Below, one piece after another: positions 4,719 through 5,402 of a DNA stretch of 5,402 nt (positions are counted from its first letter, which is position 1; the number at the start of each line of letters is the position of its first letter). The DNA lies in contig CALZJV010000753.1 of assembly GCA_945787595.1 (NCBI GenBank), positions 1 through 5,402 on the forward strand, written 5' to 3'. The notes under the pieces are model-generated. The model was given only the letters and a program-made list of their open reading frames with translations. It was not told the origin of the DNA and made no database searches. Source of the stretch: an uncultured Desulfobacterales bacterium. GTDB taxonomy: Bacteria; Desulfobacterota; Desulfobacteria; Desulfobacterales; JAFDCJ01. A program made the translations under genes and the position numbers.

Positions 4719-5402
4719 ATGTCAAAAAACATCAGGATCGTTTCATTGCTGGTTGTAGGTTTCGCTTTGGTTATGCTTATTGCCGGTCCGGCGACTGCCA
4801 AAGTTCTCAAATGGAAAATGACCACTTCCTGGCCGGCGGGCATTCCTTTGTACACGGATATGGCGGAGCTATACGCAAAGTATGTGGAGGAATTGTCCTC
4901 GGGACAGATTAAAATCCAGGTACTGCCGGGTGGTGCCATTGCGCCGGCTCTGGAAGTTACCGACACAGTTCGCAAAGGGATTGCCGAGCTGGGACATACC
5001 TGGCCGGGATATGATATCGGCCGCGGTCCGACAACGGCCATTTTAGGAGGCTATGCCGGAGGCATGGAATCCGTCCCCATGTTGCATTGGCTGTATACCG
5101 GAGGCGGCCTGCAATTGTGGCGGCAGTATCGCGAAGAAAAATTCGGCGTCATATCCTTCCCTTGCGGCATCCGCCCGCCGGAAGCATTCGCCCACTCCCA
5201 CAAGCCCATCCGTACATTGGATGATTTTAAAGGATTGAAAATGAGGACCGTTGGTGCCTGGGCGCAAATCCTTCCCGGATTGGGGGCATCGGTTGTTTCT
5301 TTGCCGGGCGGTGAGGTTTACCAGGCCCTTGAAAGAAAAGTCATTGATGCCACCGAATGGGCAACCCCGGGTGAAAACGTGATCAGCGGTTTTCATGAAA
5401 TC
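4719..5402 (+). CDS. dctP: TRAP transporter solute-binding protein (DctP family), C-terminus beyond window
   Basis: The first 228 codons are present and the frame is open at the right edge; family members are about 330-370 residues. Residues 1-27 are a signal peptide: basic MSKNIR, a hydrophobic core, then cleavage at ATA|K, giving a periplasmic protein. The mature part starts with VLKWKMTTSWPAGIPLY, typical of DctP proteins. KGLKMRT (171-177) carries the conserved Arg (R176) that salt-bridges the carboxylate of the ligand, and GGEVYQALERKVIDATEW (197-214) is the conserved second-lobe block ending in a ligand-side Glu-Trp. The TWPGYDIGRGP segment (94-104) and the ATEW pattern fit the mannitol/chloroaromatic (FcbT1/TakP-like) branch better than the C4-dicarboxylate branch, so the ligand is probably an organic acid. 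AAAGGAGA (4706-4713) precedes the ATG. DctQ and DctM membrane subunits would be expected downstream. Confidence 0.9.
   Translation, partial: MSKNIRIVSLLVVGFALVMLIAGPATAKVLKWKMTTSWPAGIPLYTDMAELYAKYVEELSSGQIKIQVLPGGAIAPALEVTDTVRKGIAELGHTWPGYDIGRGPTTAILGGYAGGMESVPMLHWLYTGGGLQLWRQYREEKFGVISFPCGIRPPEAFAHSHKPIRTLDDFKGLKMRTVGAWAQILPGLGASVVSLPGGEVYQALERKVIDATEWATPGENVISGFHEI

Overview
The window looks like a piece of a chromosome from an anaerobic, B12-dependent bacterium, most plausibly a Desulfobacterota (sulfate-reducing deltaproteobacterial) lineage. This rests on gene content only: a fused methyltransferase/corrinoid protein next to a TRAP transporter binding protein, and a REP-associated (RAYT) transposase. 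No taxonomic marker gene is present.

Left part (1-846, minus strand): the N-terminal third of a RidA-family protein runs off the left edge. Upstream of it on the same strand is a complete small class I SAM-dependent methyltransferase. The two may share a transcript, with a 142 nt gap.

Middle part (847-2866): a mobile-element scar with long non-coding stretches. A complete RAYT-type HUH/Y1 transposase with a C-terminal DnaA-like helix-turn-helix region (1313-2317, minus) is tightly framed by a 24 bp inverted repeat (1286-1309 and 2352-2375, 22/24 identical). Just downstream on its strand lies a 30-codon relic of the 5' end of a second, diverged RAYT gene (954-1046). That relic has its own copy of the repeat (1081-1108), placed 34 nt upstream of the start codon exactly as in the intact copy. 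Between the two lies a non-coding segment with a 98 bp inverted-repeat structure. A strong hairpin terminator (2534-2559) separates the element from the next operon.

Right part (2867-5402, plus strand): a 590-residue fusion of a UroD-like methyltransferase domain to a methyltransferase-type corrinoid (B12) domain, followed 79 nt later by a DctP-type TRAP solute-binding protein cut by the right edge. The likely logic is import of a small methylated or carboxylated organic compound, then corrinoid-dependent methyl transfer, but the substrate cannot be read from the sequence. The UroD-like domain lacks the Cys zinc ligands of classical MtaA/MtbA/CmuA enzymes, and this is the most interesting point in the window. 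A leader region with a perfect inverted repeat (2761-2781) and a near-consensus ribosome site precedes the operon.
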